Shown here: positions 25,321 to 35,058 of the stretch, one piece after another | How the letters are laid out: each line of letters starts with the position of its first letter | Position numbering within the stretch: position 1 is the first letter of the stretch | NCBI RefSeq assembly: GCF_000317435.1 | Contig: NC_019751.1 | Coordinates: forward strand, 5,642,001 to 5,706,000 | Length of the DNA: 64,000 nucleotides | Origin: Calothrix sp. PCC 6303 | GTDB lineage: Bacteria; Cyanobacteriota; Cyanobacteriia; Cyanobacteriales; Nostocaceae | Direction: 5' to 3' | Notes under the pieces: generated by a model | What the model was told of the DNA's origin: nothing | The model's input: the letters and a program-made list of their open reading frames with translations, nothing else | Database searches by the model: none | Made by a program: the position numbers and the translations under genes

Positions 25321-26586
25321 ATGCGCCTTTTTTTATGTTCGCTGTTATTACTCTTGACTTTATTGTTTCCCTTAGCACCTTTAGTGCAATCTGCGACTTC
25401 AGCCCCAACTACGAATACAGAGGTTGAAAAGTATTTAATCAATGGTCAATTTAAGCAAGGGGAAACAGAACTTTTAGCGAAACTTCAGAAAAATCCTAAT
25501 GATGATAATACCCGTTTTGGATTAGGGGTAATTCAATTGATGGGTGGAACTGAAAGGTTGATGCAATCTTTGTACCGCTACGGTTTGAAGCAAAATTATG
25601 TCACCCAATTTTTTCCCATTTTACGTTTACCAATACCTGCAAATCCTAAACCACAGCCGATTACCTACGAAGAAAGTCGGGGGATTCTCCAAAATTTAGT
25701 AGATGATTTGGGTAAGGTGAGAAATACCCTCGAACCCATAAAAGATAGTAAAGTGAAAGTACCGCTGCGATTGGGATTAACGCGGATGGATTTCAATGCT
25801 AATGGAAAATTAGAGGCAGATGAGTCCTTTTGGAAAACCTTTAATTTACTAACAGGTGGTGGTGGGGGAACCCCAGCGACAGAAAAAGCCGCACAGAATT
25901 TTGCGATCGCATTCGACGCTGGAGATGTAATTTGGTTAAAGGGGTATAGTAATTTACTTGCTGCCATTACCCAAGTTGTTTTGGCACATGATGAGAGTAA
26001 ACTGTTTGCATCAGTGGGACATCTGATTTTTACTCAACCTAAAACACCGTATCAGTTTCTCGTTAATGGTACAGGACCTTTTACCTTTGGTTCTGATGTC
26101 GATATAGCTGATTTGATATCCTTCATTCACCTCATTAATTTTCCTGTAGTTGAACCACAACGGATGACAACTGCATTACAACATATGCAAGCAGTGACAA
26201 GTTTAAGTCGTGAATCTTGGAAACTAATCTCAGCAGAAACAGATAATGATCGAGAATGGCTACCTAATCCGAAGCAAAAAGGTGTAATTCCCGGTGCAGT
26301 AGTTACACAACCGATGATTGATGGTTGGTTGAGTTTCCTCACTGAAGCAGACACATTACTTACAGGTAAGAAACTAATTCCCTTTTGGAGAAAACGCGAA
26401 CTTCGGGGAATTAACTTAAATAAAGTCTTTACCAAACCAACTCAATTTGATTTGGTTCTCTGGATTCAGGGAACAGGTGCTGCACCATATTTAGAAGTTG
26501 GTAGACAAACTGATGCTACTGTTTGGCAACGGTTGGTACAGGTTTTCCGAGGACAATTGTTCCAATTTGGAGCTTGGTTTAATTAG
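25321..26586 (+). CDS. exported protein of unknown function
   Basis: The N-terminus LFLCSLLLLLTLLFPLAPLV, then QSATSA, is a Sec signal peptide, so the 421-residue protein should act outside the cytoplasm. After it comes a short region with TPR-like helices (VEKYLINGQFKQGETELLAK, DDNTRFGLGVIQLM). The rest is a mostly helical domain I do not recognise, with MDFNANGKLEADESFW resembling a calcium-binding EF-hand-type loop (D-N-N-K-E) and a glycine stretch (GGGGGTP). No catalytic motif stands out. It lies between dcd and a dispersed repeat, with no operon partner. Confidence 0.7.
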   Translation: MRLFLCSLLLLLTLLFPLAPLVQSATSAPTTNTEVEKYLINGQFKQGETELLAKLQKNPNDDNTRFGLGVIQLMGGTERLMQSLYRYGLKQNYVTQFFPILRLPIPANPKPQPITYEESRGILQNLVDDLGKVRNTLEPIKDSKVKVPLRLGLTRMDFNANGKLEADESFWKTFNLLTGGGGGTPATEKAAQNFAIAFDAGDVIWLKGYSNLLAAITQVVLAHDESKLFASVGHLIFTQPKTPYQFLVNGTGPFTFGSDVDIADLISFIHLINFPVVEPQRMTTALQHMQAVTSLSRESWKLISAETDNDREWLPNPKQKGVIPGAVVTQPMIDGWLSFLTEADTLLTGKKLIPFWRKRELRGINLNKVFTKPTQFDLVLWIQGTGAAPYLEVGRQTDATVWQRLVQVFRGQLFQFGAWFN

Positions 26587-26611
26587 AATTATCAGAATAC
26601 GCTACTCCTAA

Positions 26612-26704
26612 CCTAGGCTGTTGACTTTGTGCTTTTCTAGAGGCTCAATTTTCACTCAATATCTTTGCTCTAACTCATTCCTTGTCTCCGGCAAGGAATG
26701 CATA
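26612..26704 (-). repeat. 93-bp dispersed repeat, copy 1
   Basis: On the minus strand this reads ATATGCATTCCTTGCCGGAG and so on to CAACAGCCTAGG. It matches 36370-36463 (plus strand) with only about a dozen differences. It lies in the convergent gap between two genes. Confidence 0.75.
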
Positions 26705-26746
26705 TCTTTTGACTCCGCTTACATTCCATAAATAATCCCTGTACGT

Positions 26747-27664
26747 TCACGCTGGAGAGTGTAAATTCACTCCCTGCTCCAAAAGCCAATCCTGTAAAAT
26801 TGGGTTAACGATTTCCGGCGCTTCATCCTGGGGACAATGACCCACCCCTTCTAAAGGTATAAACTTTAAGATCTGGGGATAATTGGCAAATTCCCGTCCC
26901 AAATCGATGGGTTCCCAAGGATCAGCAGTTCCCCACAAAATTATTGCTGGACAAGGTAACTTTGGTAACAAGTCTTCTGGTAAAGGACCACTAGAATAGG
27001 CTGTAAATGCCAAAAACACAGCTACAGCACCGGGATCACTGGCTGGTTTCATCAGTATGTCAATTAATTCATCGGTGACAGCATCTGCATCTGCATATGC
27101 TTGTAGGAGAACTTTACGTACTGTATTTGGCTTTGCTAGTTGATTAAAAAAGAAACTACCAACACCTGGAAACGATAGCACCCGTTGCAGTATGGGTGTT
27201 CCTACCTGACGATACCAAGGTAAACTAACACGTTTACGGTCGTGTAGTAAGCGCAGCGAACAATTTAGTAAAGCCACACCTAAAGCAATATCTGGGAAGT
27301 CTACGGCAGCTTGCATAGCAACAATACAGCCAATGGAATTTCCCACCAGAAATGCTGCTTCACCGATTACTTCCCGGCAAAAATCAGCAATTTGCTCTCC
27401 CCAAGTCTCAAATGTATAGTCGATTTTTACGCCAGGTTGAGGTTTGGCTGAACCTCCAAAACCAATTAGATCAATGGCAAATACACGACTGTTTGCCGCT
27501 AACACGGGTATATTTTTGCGCCAATGTCCGCAAGATGCACCAAAACCATGAATCAGTACAACTGCATTGCCTGTAGTTCCTGCAGTTTGGTAGGAGATTG
27601 GGAAACCTCGCCAAATCCAGGTGTGCGATGTGGATAGAATTGAGGTGGAAACTGAAGTAGTCAT
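26747..27664 (-). CDS. alpha/beta-fold hydrolase
   Basis: This 305-residue hydrolase has a full triad: the nucleophile elbow VGNSIGCIVA (GxSxG), Asp in WGTADPWEP and His in GVGHCPQDEAP. The oxyanion segment is LIHGFGASCGHWRKN. The sequence pattern resembles the cyanobacterial and plastid group that includes pheophytinase-like and chlorophyllase-like esterases (DLIGFGGSAKP, then DFCREVIGE). A role in chlorophyll or prenyl-ester turnover is plausible but unproven. No signal peptide is clear. It is convergent with the exported unknown gene. Confidence 0.85.
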   Translation of the reverse strand: MTTSVSTSILSTSHTWIWRGFPISYQTAGTTGNAVVLIHGFGASCGHWRKNIPVLAANSRVFAIDLIGFGGSAKPQPGVKIDYTFETWGEQIADFCREVIGEAAFLVGNSIGCIVAMQAAVDFPDIALGVALLNCSLRLLHDRKRVSLPWYRQVGTPILQRVLSFPGVGSFFFNQLAKPNTVRKVLLQAYADADAVTDELIDILMKPASDPGAVAVFLAFTAYSSGPLPEDLLPKLPCPAIILWGTADPWEPIDLGREFANYPQILKFIPLEGVGHCPQDEAPEIVNPILQDWLLEQGVNLHSPA

Positions 27665-28682
27665 AAATTATATATAAAAATTAGTAATAAACATTGCCCA
27701 GATAAGAAGTAAGCACAGTTCCAGGAAACGATAGTAAGAGATATAGGAACTATGATTTTTAAAATAGAGATGATTTATTTAAAGCATAATTGAAAATAGT
27801 TTGTTTTTGTTTGCCCATGCTGAAGCTACTGCTTATGTGTAATCTAGGTTAGATTCTTAAAGCTTGTCCATAATGACAATACCTTCGCCATTTTACGAGA
27901 AATAAAGCTTTCAGCTTCTAGGATAAATTAAGGGTTTCTGTTTGTTTGCCGAAATTAAAAGCTATATAAAGGTAGTGCTGATTTTCCCGTAGAGGGTTTT
28001 ATTTATGTTCTTTAGCCCATAAGGGTTTTTAGCTTTTGCCGTCGCCTCAAAATAAAACGCTTATTTTTTCAGGAATCTGATGATTTTGGACGGTTTTTGT
28101 GATATTCCATTTTGGCGAAGATATTGATAGTAATCCTATAGTTACAAATTACTGTCAAGATTTAATGAATCAGTTCAGACCTTGAAAAGATAAATAGTCT
28201 TCTTTTATAACTTTGAGCTTGAGAAATAATCGTAGCTTATTAAGAAGCATAACTTAATTAAGAGTTTGCTGATACTTTGGACTATATACTAATCATACTT
28301 TAATGTTGCTAAGTATACTGATAAACTAATTGTTTTAGAGCAAGCTTGTATCTCATTTAGATTTAAGCGCAAGCGCAGGCTACGCCAACAGAAATTAAAT
28401 GTGAGTCTTAGATAACTAATAAATTAATTTTTGCCGAGACTATAAAAGACCGTTTATAAAGTAAATATTAAATTTTCACGTTGGGCACAAGAGAATAAAA
28501 CTTTCACTCTGTGGGTAATTACTGGAGATATTTCCGTAGTTCTACAATTTACGCTTACAGATTGGCTGAATAAAATAGTCACATGATCGATAAATAAAGG
28601 GCGAAAAAGTGGTTTTATACAGTGAAATGACGCTGAATCAGACCAGATTTTTTTGTTTTTAGTTCCTTCAAAGCAGAGGAAG
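27665..28682. other. 1-kb AT-rich intergenic region
   Basis: I see no gene. The DNA is AT-rich with a short repeat piece (GCGCAAGCGCAGGCTACGCC near 28370) and pieces such as CCCATAAGGGTTTTTAGC near 28017. Both flanking genes are transcribed away from it, so it must hold two promoters, but no clear sites could be fixed. Confidence 0.4.
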
Positions 28683-29237
28683 ATGAAAATACTAGAAACA
28701 ATTGATACTCCAATTGGTGGCTATGCACCAGATTTTGAACTGCCGGGAATTGACGGACAGGTGCATCATCTCAGCCGTTATCGGCAAGATTTTGGTGCAG
28801 TAAGCGTCATTTCCATGTGCAATCATTGTCCTTATGTCAGTTCTTACTTGGAACGACTTAAAGCCATTCAACAAGAATTCAGTGAGCAAGGTTTAATCTT
28901 AATTGGGATTAATAGTAGTGGTGTTGAGCAGGATGCTACTGAGTGCTTAAATAATATGAAACTTTTTGCTCAGAAGCACGAATTAAATTTTCCTTATTTG
29001 TGGGACTCAACACAAGATGTGAGTCGTAGTTTTGGTTCTGAAATCACGCCGATGGCATTTTTGGTGGATAGTAATGGTATTGTTTGTTACAAAGGACAAA
29101 TTGATGATAGTCCTCATGATGTTAGCGCGGTAAATCAGCACTATTTGAGGAATGCGATCGCCTCTTTGTTTAACAAGCGAAAAATCGACATCCCAGAAAC
29201 AAAGCCAGTGGGTACTAGTTTGATTTGGCGAAATTAA
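28683..29237 (+). CDS. thioredoxin-like/AhpC-TSA family protein
   Basis: This is a 184-residue thioredoxin-fold protein of the resA/peroxiredoxin-like group. GYAPDFELPGIDG is the N-terminal AhpC/TSA signature, CNHCPYVSSYLERL provides a CxxC motif, and SEITPMAFLVDSNG contains the cis-Pro. It could act as a thiol oxidoreductase or peroxidase; the CNHC motif favours a redox role. No signal peptide, so cytoplasmic. I chose ATG at 28683 (MKILETIDTP) with AGAGGA just upstream, over a TTG at 28653. It is followed by a good terminator. Confidence 0.88.
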   Translation: MKILETIDTPIGGYAPDFELPGIDGQVHHLSRYRQDFGAVSVISMCNHCPYVSSYLERLKAIQQEFSEQGLILIGINSSGVEQDATECLNNMKLFAQKHELNFPYLWDSTQDVSRSFGSEITPMAFLVDSNGIVCYKGQIDDSPHDVSAVNQHYLRNAIASLFNKRKIDIPETKPVGTSLIWRN

Positions 29238-29282
29238 GTAATTCTGAGTGTTCGTCTTAAGATATGATGAATGTAAAAATGA

Positions 29283-29320
29283 TCACTTTCTAACAAAATT
29301 GCTTTAGAAAGTGAATTTTT
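29283..29320 (+). terminator. intrinsic terminator after the thioredoxin-like gene
   Basis: Arms TCACTTTCT and AGAAAGTGA pair perfectly around a 14-base loop and are followed by ATTTTTAT. It lies 46 bases after the stop codon on the same strand. Confidence 0.7.
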
Positions 29321-29666
29321 ATGCTGATTAGACTAGATGCACTCACATCTTTAAAATGTGTTCCCTGAATTTAAGACCGTTTTTCTATTGTGACAAAAAA
29401 TAGGACAGATAATTTACTGCCACATGACTTTATAACTACATTCCGTTATTTATGACACTCTTAAGTTATGGGACAATTTCAAATTATCATCCATTTGTTC
29501 ACAATTAATCTATTCGTGGCGGAGAGGAAATCTCCACCATGGAAAATATTCCTTTAGTGCGAACTATCGGGAAAAGGGTGTGGGTCAAATTATCTCTTCC
29601 ATATGGTTTTGAGTAAATTCTCGGACATATTCAAGGCGAAAAATTATTTTGCCTCACGCAGAAAGA
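29321..29666. other. intergenic region without recognised features
   Basis: About 350 bases with no gene. It ends in GCGAAAAATTATTTTGCC ahead of the ferritin-like gene. No repeat or RNA structure stands out. Confidence 0.35.
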
Positions 29667-30611
29667 ATGACTAAACATAATGCCATCGCAGGGCTTGATC
29701 TACCTGACTTTAAAGTCAAAAATCAATTTAGCAACTGCTTATCTTCAGCCCTCACAGAGCGATTAAAGCAGTTACACCCGGAATTGTTCTCAGAAGGGAT
29801 GATGGGGTGTGCAAGCAAAACTGGTACTGTGTACTGGAATGCTAACTATTTGGTTTTAGATCGGGTTCGGATATTTCAAAATATGAGTCTCTGTGAGCAA
29901 ACTGAGGTTCTTCAGCTTTGTAGCTGGGAATTGTTGGAGGAAGTCTACTGGCTGAAAAAAGCCGGAGTCGGCTACATGTCAAAAATGGTGTCCCTTGCAG
30001 ATACTACGGAAGAACAAATGTTGTACGCTTTGTTCAGTAGTGATGAAGTTAGCCATCTAGTACAGGTTAGCCGCTTTTTGCCTGCATTGCCACCAATGTA
30101 TGCTGACCAGAAACTATTAGAGCTATTAACAGATATTGGGGCAAATGAAAATAAGCAAGTGCTATTGTTTGTGTTCCAGGTGGTTATCAAAGGATGGAGT
30201 TTAGCACATTACCGTAGCTTGGCGCGAGATTGTCAAAATTCAGAATTAAGTTTTTTGCTGCTGGGATTTTTACAAGCTGAAAGTCGTCATCATGATGTTG
30301 GTGTAAGGTTGTTTCATCGTTTACCTTTAACTGCGTCTAGCCAAAAAGGAATTACTGAAATTTTGACCAGGCTATTAGAGACTATGCAATTGCGATCGCA
30401 ACGTCTGGTTAAGGCTATTGAAAAGGTTAAAGGTGGTTTATCTCGGCAGCAGAGGAAAGAAATATTTGAGCAACTGGATACAGAAAACCAAAATAGTACT
30501 CATCTCAAATTTATGCGATCGCTGATGCGAAATCCTAACTCTTGGCAAATTATTCAGCAATTAGAGGCAAAAGGGGTATTTCAACCTCTATCGATTGAAA
30601 AGTATCTCTAA
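29667..30611 (+). CDS. ferritin-like diiron-type protein, function unknown
   Basis: This 314-residue, mostly helical protein has the spacing of a ferritin-like four-helix diiron site: a helix with LEEVYWLKKAG, then SSDEVSHLV (ExxH) and later LQAESRHHDVGVRLF (ExxH). This resembles AurF-like or related oxygenases, but I cannot place it in a named family. The C-terminal 80 residues are basic and helical (LRSQRLVKAIEKVKGGLSRQ). I use ATG at 29667; a TTG at 29649 is possible. It stands alone, so a partner reductase is not indicated. Metal binding is inference. Confidence 0.6.
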   Translation: MTKHNAIAGLDLPDFKVKNQFSNCLSSALTERLKQLHPELFSEGMMGCASKTGTVYWNANYLVLDRVRIFQNMSLCEQTEVLQLCSWELLEEVYWLKKAGVGYMSKMVSLADTTEEQMLYALFSSDEVSHLVQVSRFLPALPPMYADQKLLELLTDIGANENKQVLLFVFQVVIKGWSLAHYRSLARDCQNSELSFLLLGFLQAESRHHDVGVRLFHRLPLTASSQKGITEILTRLLETMQLRSQRLVKAIEKVKGGLSRQQRKEIFEQLDTENQNSTHLKFMRSLMRNPNSWQIIQQLEAKGVFQPLSIEKYL

Positions 30612-30613
30612 AC

Positions 30614-30639
30614 AAAAAAAGAAGTGGCACAGCCACTTC
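30614..30639 (-). terminator. intrinsic terminator for the nucleotidyltransferase-like gene
   Basis: On the minus strand GAAGTGGC-TGT-GCCACTTC is followed by TTTTTTTG. The 8-bp stem with 3-base loop and T-tract is a textbook intrinsic terminator. The plus-strand gene ends only a few bases away, so the stem may also protect its mRNA end. Confidence 0.75.
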
Positions 30640-30691
30640 TCAGTAATTCCCAGGTAGAACCTAAAGTCAAGTATAAGATCCACATAGTTTT

Positions 30692-30717
30692 CAAATCGTA
30701 TCAGCTGACACGATTTG
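30692..30717. promoter_or_regulatory. 26-bp near-perfect palindrome
   Basis: CAAATCGTATCAGCTGACAC followed by GATTTG has arms CAAATCGT/ACGATTTG and a core TCAGCTGA. Located between two convergent genes, it is not in an obvious promoter. It could be a protein-binding site or a second hairpin in the 3' end of the minus-strand mRNA. Confidence 0.4.
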
Positions 30718-30755
30718 TAGAATCTAGGGTAAGTTTCCCTACCCAACACTTACGG

Positions 30756-31955
30756 CTATTTATCTCCCAACTCCTGAATTAGTCTAATTGGGAGAATGAA
30801 ATACCATAGAAATGATAACGATTCTGGTATTGTGGATAAATTCCAATCTTTGGTAGTGGGGGTCATAACTATACCCAGTAAATACCGTAACTTATCCATC
30901 AAACGCTCCCTGGCTTTAATTACAAACAAATGTTCATCAGAACGACTCAGGGGAGAATATGCGATCGCATTCCACACCTGACTGGATAATCCACCTATAA
31001 CCTCATCTGCGTGGATTTGCTGCCAAATAATTTGTGGTGGTAGAGTTCCCATTAACTGATAAGCCAAATTTAAACCCAACAATAACATTCGTCTGACTCC
31101 CAAATCGTAAGATTGTTGGATTAAATATGCCCAATCAATATTTTCGTAAGTTTCCAATAGTTGAGCAATATCACAAATCCACAGCATTTTTTCCCAACAA
31201 TGCTTAGAACCATGCATACACAAAAATAATAATGCATCTTCTGGGGATAAATTGGGAATAATATCACCTTGAAGTGAAACCTCCTCAACCCGTTTCCAAA
31301 CATGCTCAAATTCTACTGGAAAAGCAAAATGTTTACGATCTAAAGACCAATGTAATTCAACAGTTAAGTTTTTTTCCTGGTGGATAAAATCATAGGAACC
31401 TTGAGATATTCCCGATCCAAATTCTTCAGCAGATTCTTTACTCAATTGAGTAAATTGCAGTGGTGCTTCATATCCTTGGGCAATTAGTAAATCACACGCT
31501 TTGATGACATCTTTAGTTTGGATAAAAATATCCAAATCACCAAATTGTCTCAGTGCTAGATTATGGTAAGCGCTAGCAGCTAAAACTAATCCTTTAAGAG
31601 GAATGACATCAATACTGTTTTCTTGAAATAAATTCAGGATATTTCGTAACTCTTGAGAGAGAGAAATATTGTTTAATAAGCTGGTACGAGCTTCTTTTTG
31701 TAGACTTCCTAAAATTTGCGGAGGAACCTTATCTTCCCCGTAGTGACTCAAATGACGGTACAACAAAGGTACTAGATGGTGATTTTTTACTTTTTCCAGT
31801 ATGTAGCCCCAATTTAAATCTTTCTGGAGTAAATAATTAATCTGTTTTGCTGTTGTTTGATCCACCTGTGTTCTGGCACAACAAATAATTAAATCAATCT
31901 CCAAATTTGGCTCAATCGCTGTTGATTGCGTATACGATTCCATCAAGTTTGTCAT
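30756..31955 (-). CDS. nucleotidyltransferase-fold protein (NTP_transf_5 type)
   Basis: The 399-residue protein matches the uncharacterised nucleotidyltransferase family PF14907: LVPLLYRHL near the N-terminus, IPLKGLVLA, then RQFGDLDIFIQTKDV, where the DxD pair is the metal-binding motif, and LHWSLDRKHF later. Members occur near peptide-modification or polysaccharide loci and are thought to transfer nucleotides to unknown targets. No such partner is adjacent here. The C-terminal half is helical (LWICDIAQLLETYENIDWAY). It has its own terminator. Confidence 0.8.
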   Translation of the reverse strand: MTNLMESYTQSTAIEPNLEIDLIICCARTQVDQTTAKQINYLLQKDLNWGYILEKVKNHHLVPLLYRHLSHYGEDKVPPQILGSLQKEARTSLLNNISLSQELRNILNLFQENSIDVIPLKGLVLAASAYHNLALRQFGDLDIFIQTKDVIKACDLLIAQGYEAPLQFTQLSKESAEEFGSGISQGSYDFIHQEKNLTVELHWSLDRKHFAFPVEFEHVWKRVEEVSLQGDIIPNLSPEDALLFLCMHGSKHCWEKMLWICDIAQLLETYENIDWAYLIQQSYDLGVRRMLLLGLNLAYQLMGTLPPQIIWQQIHADEVIGGLSSQVWNAIAYSPLSRSDEHLFVIKARERLMDKLRYLLGIVMTPTTKDWNLSTIPESLSFLWYFILPIRLIQELGDK

Positions 31956-32129
31956 AGAATCCTAGTCAATGGTGAAACTTGTCTCAATTACTTGTTCCGT
32001 ACTTTTACCGCTCAACAGGAATTACACGAGTTTTTATAGATACATAATTTTTCGTAGAGAATGTAAAATAGGAAATTACATTTTGGCAGTTTTTAGTTAA
32101 ATATACTTATAAGTTGCGATTTAAAGTAT

Positions 32130-33293
32130 TTATTTATAATCTGAGATATACCCTAATCTTTGTAAAATTTGCTTCAAAACCATTGCTGTCCAATCCACAT
32201 CTTCTAGGGTTGTATGGTGTCCTAAAGTCATTCTGATACCTGCCATTGCTGCTTTTTCGGAGTAACCCATAGCTATAAGTATGGGACTGGGGTTTATTTT
32301 GCCGCTATTACAAGCTGAACCTGCACTAATACCAATACCTGCAAGGTTCATTTGTCTAACTAAATTTCTGCCGTTAACAATTTCTCCATCTGCCTGTTCT
32401 ATACAAACACTGACGTGGTGTGGTAAACGTTGCGACAAGTCTCCAGTAGCTACCAAACCAGGAATATCAGCCAATTGAGCGAATAGGCGATCGCGTAATA
32501 AAATCAACCTTGATGATTCGGTATCCAACTCCTGCATTGCCAACTCGGCAGCGATTCCAAACCCGGCAATTGTAGATACTGCTTGGGTACCAGAACGTAA
32601 TTGCATTTCTTGCCCACCGCCCAAAAGTAAAGGGATTAATTCCACACCTGGACGGACGTACAAAGCACCCGCACCTTGTCCACCGTATATTTTATGGCTA
32701 GAAAGGCTCAATAAATCTACAGATAGTTTTTCCACATCAATTGGCAAACGCCCTACCGCTTGCACAGCATCAGTATGGAATAAAACACCTTTCTCGCGGG
32801 CGATTTTTGCCAATTCGGCTATAGATTGAACTGTACCAATTTCGCTTTGAGCAAAAATAATTGACACTAGCACCGTATTTTCTTGAATTGCCGCTGCTAA
32901 GTCTTGGGGATTAACTTTACCTTTGCTATCTACACCCAACCTGGTGATTTGCCACCCCCATAATTCCAGAACTCTGGCTGTTTCGGAAATTGCAGAATGT
33001 TCAACACTGGAAATAATCATGTGTTGAGGTTGACAATATAATCGGGCTACACCCATTAATGCCAGGTTATCAGCTTCCGTTCCACCCGCAGTAAAAATAA
33101 TTGATTCTGGGTTAGAAGCACCAATTAAATTTGCTACCCGTATCCTTGCAGTTTCGATAACTGTCGCCGAACGTCCACCCCACTCGTGTAAACTGGAAGG
33201 ATTACCCCATTGGTGTAGCAAGGTGTTGTGAATGAGTGCGATCGCTTCCGGGCGAGTAGGTGTAGTAGCACTATAGTCAAGATAGATTTGCAT
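32130..33293 (-). CDS. cysteine desulfurase (NifS/IscS-like)
   Basis: This PLP enzyme converts cysteine to alanine and delivers sulfur for Fe-S clusters or other sulfur chemistry. The 387-residue sequence has YLDYSATTPTRPEA at the start, HTDAVQAVGR (PLP-ring Asp), SLSSHKIYGGQGAGAL (PLP Lys), and the mobile-loop catalytic Cys in SAGSACNSG. The short loop and SSHKIYG pattern place it in group I (IscS/NifS). No nif or isc genes are adjacent, so whether it is the general IscS or a nitrogenase-linked copy cannot be told. Confidence 0.92.
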   Translation of the reverse strand: MQIYLDYSATTPTRPEAIALIHNTLLHQWGNPSSLHEWGGRSATVIETARIRVANLIGASNPESIIFTAGGTEADNLALMGVARLYCQPQHMIISSVEHSAISETARVLELWGWQITRLGVDSKGKVNPQDLAAAIQENTVLVSIIFAQSEIGTVQSIAELAKIAREKGVLFHTDAVQAVGRLPIDVEKLSVDLLSLSSHKIYGGQGAGALYVRPGVELIPLLLGGGQEMQLRSGTQAVSTIAGFGIAAELAMQELDTESSRLILLRDRLFAQLADIPGLVATGDLSQRLPHHVSVCIEQADGEIVNGRNLVRQMNLAGIGISAGSACNSGKINPSPILIAMGYSEKAAMAGIRMTLGHHTTLEDVDWTAMVLKQILQRLGYISDYK

Positions 33294-33578
33294 ACCTTAA
33301 TAAATTAAAACACTAGGCATTTAACTGGATGTTTAGGTGACAGAGATTTCCGAGGCAGCTTACTAGAGGCATTTTTGCCCAGTAACGTGCCGCGTTGGCT
33401 TCAATGAATATAGATGTAAACAAGATAAGACGGAAAATGTAAGGTTTCTTTAGTTCTTATATACTATATTCTCATATCACTGCATTTCTATATCTCTATA
33501 TTGAGATGTTATATATTTTATTTTGGCTATTTTGGGAAAAATAAGACAGTCCACCGACAGTAATTATCAACAACCGCT

Positions 33579-35021
33579 GTGTTCGCTACATCTACTAAAA
33601 GACATCTTTTTTTGCCATTTTTTTTGTCATTAACTGTGACTGCTTGTCAGCAAGTAAAACCCCAAAATATTGCTTTAAAACCTTTGCCTCAAGATCCTTT
33701 GATCCAAGTTTACTTCAATCACAGCCAAACATCATCTTACCAAGAACCCTATCGTTCTCAAAAGCGTCCTGGAGATGACTTAGAACAACAAATTATTGAT
33801 ACTATTTACCAAGCAAAGTCATCAATCGATGTTGCAGTTCAAGAATTACGTTTACCTAAAATTGCCCAAGCCCTAGTGGAAAAACATAAATCCGGGGTAA
33901 AAATTAGGATTATTTTGGAAAATACCTATAATAAACCCTGGAGTAACCTAACTTCATCTGAAGTAAGTAAACTTAAACAAAGAGAACGAGAAAAATATCA
34001 GGATTATGCTCAATTTATTGATATCAATAAAGATGGTAAATTGAGTGAGGAAGAAATTAATCAACGGGATGCCTTAGCATTATTAAACAATGCCAAAATT
34101 CCCAAAATCGATGATACATCAGATGGGACTCGCGGCAGCGATTTAATGCATCACAAATTTGTAATTGTTGATAATCGCTTTTTAGTTGTAACCTCAGCTA
34201 ATTTTACCATGTCTGACATACATGGCGATTTTAAAAATCTTGAAACATCTGGAAATGCCAATAACTTACTCAAAATTGATAGTCCTGAATTGGCAACCAT
34301 CTTTACAGAAGAATTTAACTTGATGTGGGGTGACGAAAATAAGTTAGATAGGAAATTTGGATTAAAAAAAACGAATCGGGGAGTCAAAAAGATCAAATTA
34401 GGAAGTAGCCAAATTACAATTAACTTTTCACCAATCTCACCAACCCAACCCTGGATTAATAGTAGTAACGGGATAATTAATCAAACCCTAGAAATGGCAA
34501 CAGAATCTGTAGATATGGCATTATTTGTATTCTCTGAACAAAGACTTGCTAATACTTTGGAAAATCGGCATCAAGAAAATGTAGATATCCGCGCCATAAT
34601 TGATCGAAATTTTGCCTATCGCCCCTATAGTGAAGCCTTAGATATGATGGGTGTAGTTTTAAGTAATAAATGTAAATATGAAGCGAATAACCAACCCTGG
34701 AAAAATCCAATTAGTACGGTAGCTGTACCTGTTTTGCCAAAAGGTGATTTATTGCATCATAAATTTGCTATTGTTGATCATAAAATTGTGATTACAGGTT
34801 CTCACAATTGGTCTGAAGCGGCAAATCATGGGAATGATGAGACACTCCTATTAATTGATAATCCAGTAATTGCGGCTCATTATCAACGGGAATTTGACAG
34901 GATTTTTAAAAATTCTCAGCCCGGTTTACCGCAAAAAATTCAGACTAAAATTGACGTGGATAAAAAGCAATGTTCACAAATATATAATGCACCACTAAAC
35001 TCAAATAAGTTAGCTAAGTAA
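33579..35021 (+). CDS. phospholipase D-like lipoprotein with EF-hand loop
   Basis: The N-terminus (GTG start) is a lipoprotein signal: basic TKRHLFLPFFLSLTV then lipobox TAC, so it is probably membrane-anchored outside the cytoplasm. Two HKD motifs, LMHHKFVIVDN with SANFT and LLHHKFAIVDH with SHNWSEAANHGNDE, form one PLD active site. Between the first-half strands and HKD1 lies DINKDGKLSEEEI, a canonical EF-hand calcium loop. PLD-fold proteins act on lipids or nucleic acids; an exported nuclease or phospholipase controlled by Ca2+ is an inference. It is convergent with the Cas4-like nuclease gene. Confidence 0.85.
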   Translation: MFATSTKRHLFLPFFLSLTVTACQQVKPQNIALKPLPQDPLIQVYFNHSQTSSYQEPYRSQKRPGDDLEQQIIDTIYQAKSSIDVAVQELRLPKIAQALVEKHKSGVKIRIILENTYNKPWSNLTSSEVSKLKQREREKYQDYAQFIDINKDGKLSEEEINQRDALALLNNAKIPKIDDTSDGTRGSDLMHHKFVIVDNRFLVVTSANFTMSDIHGDFKNLETSGNANNLLKIDSPELATIFTEEFNLMWGDENKLDRKFGLKKTNRGVKKIKLGSSQITINFSPISPTQPWINSSNGIINQTLEMATESVDMALFVFSEQRLANTLENRHQENVDIRAIIDRNFAYRPYSEALDMMGVVLSNKCKYEANNQPWKNPISTVAVPVLPKGDLLHHKFAIVDHKIVITGSHNWSEAANHGNDETLLLIDNPVIAAHYQREFDRIFKNSQPGLPQKIQTKIDVDKKQCSQIYNAPLNSNKLAK

Positions 35022-35058
35022 ATTATCTAAATTAGGAGAATATCTCAGCAGGTAAAGT

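Noticed and set aside
32130-33293. Assignment of the cysteine desulfurase as nitrogen-fixation NifS
   Set aside because: No nif genes are adjacent and the sequence alone does not separate NifS from IscS.
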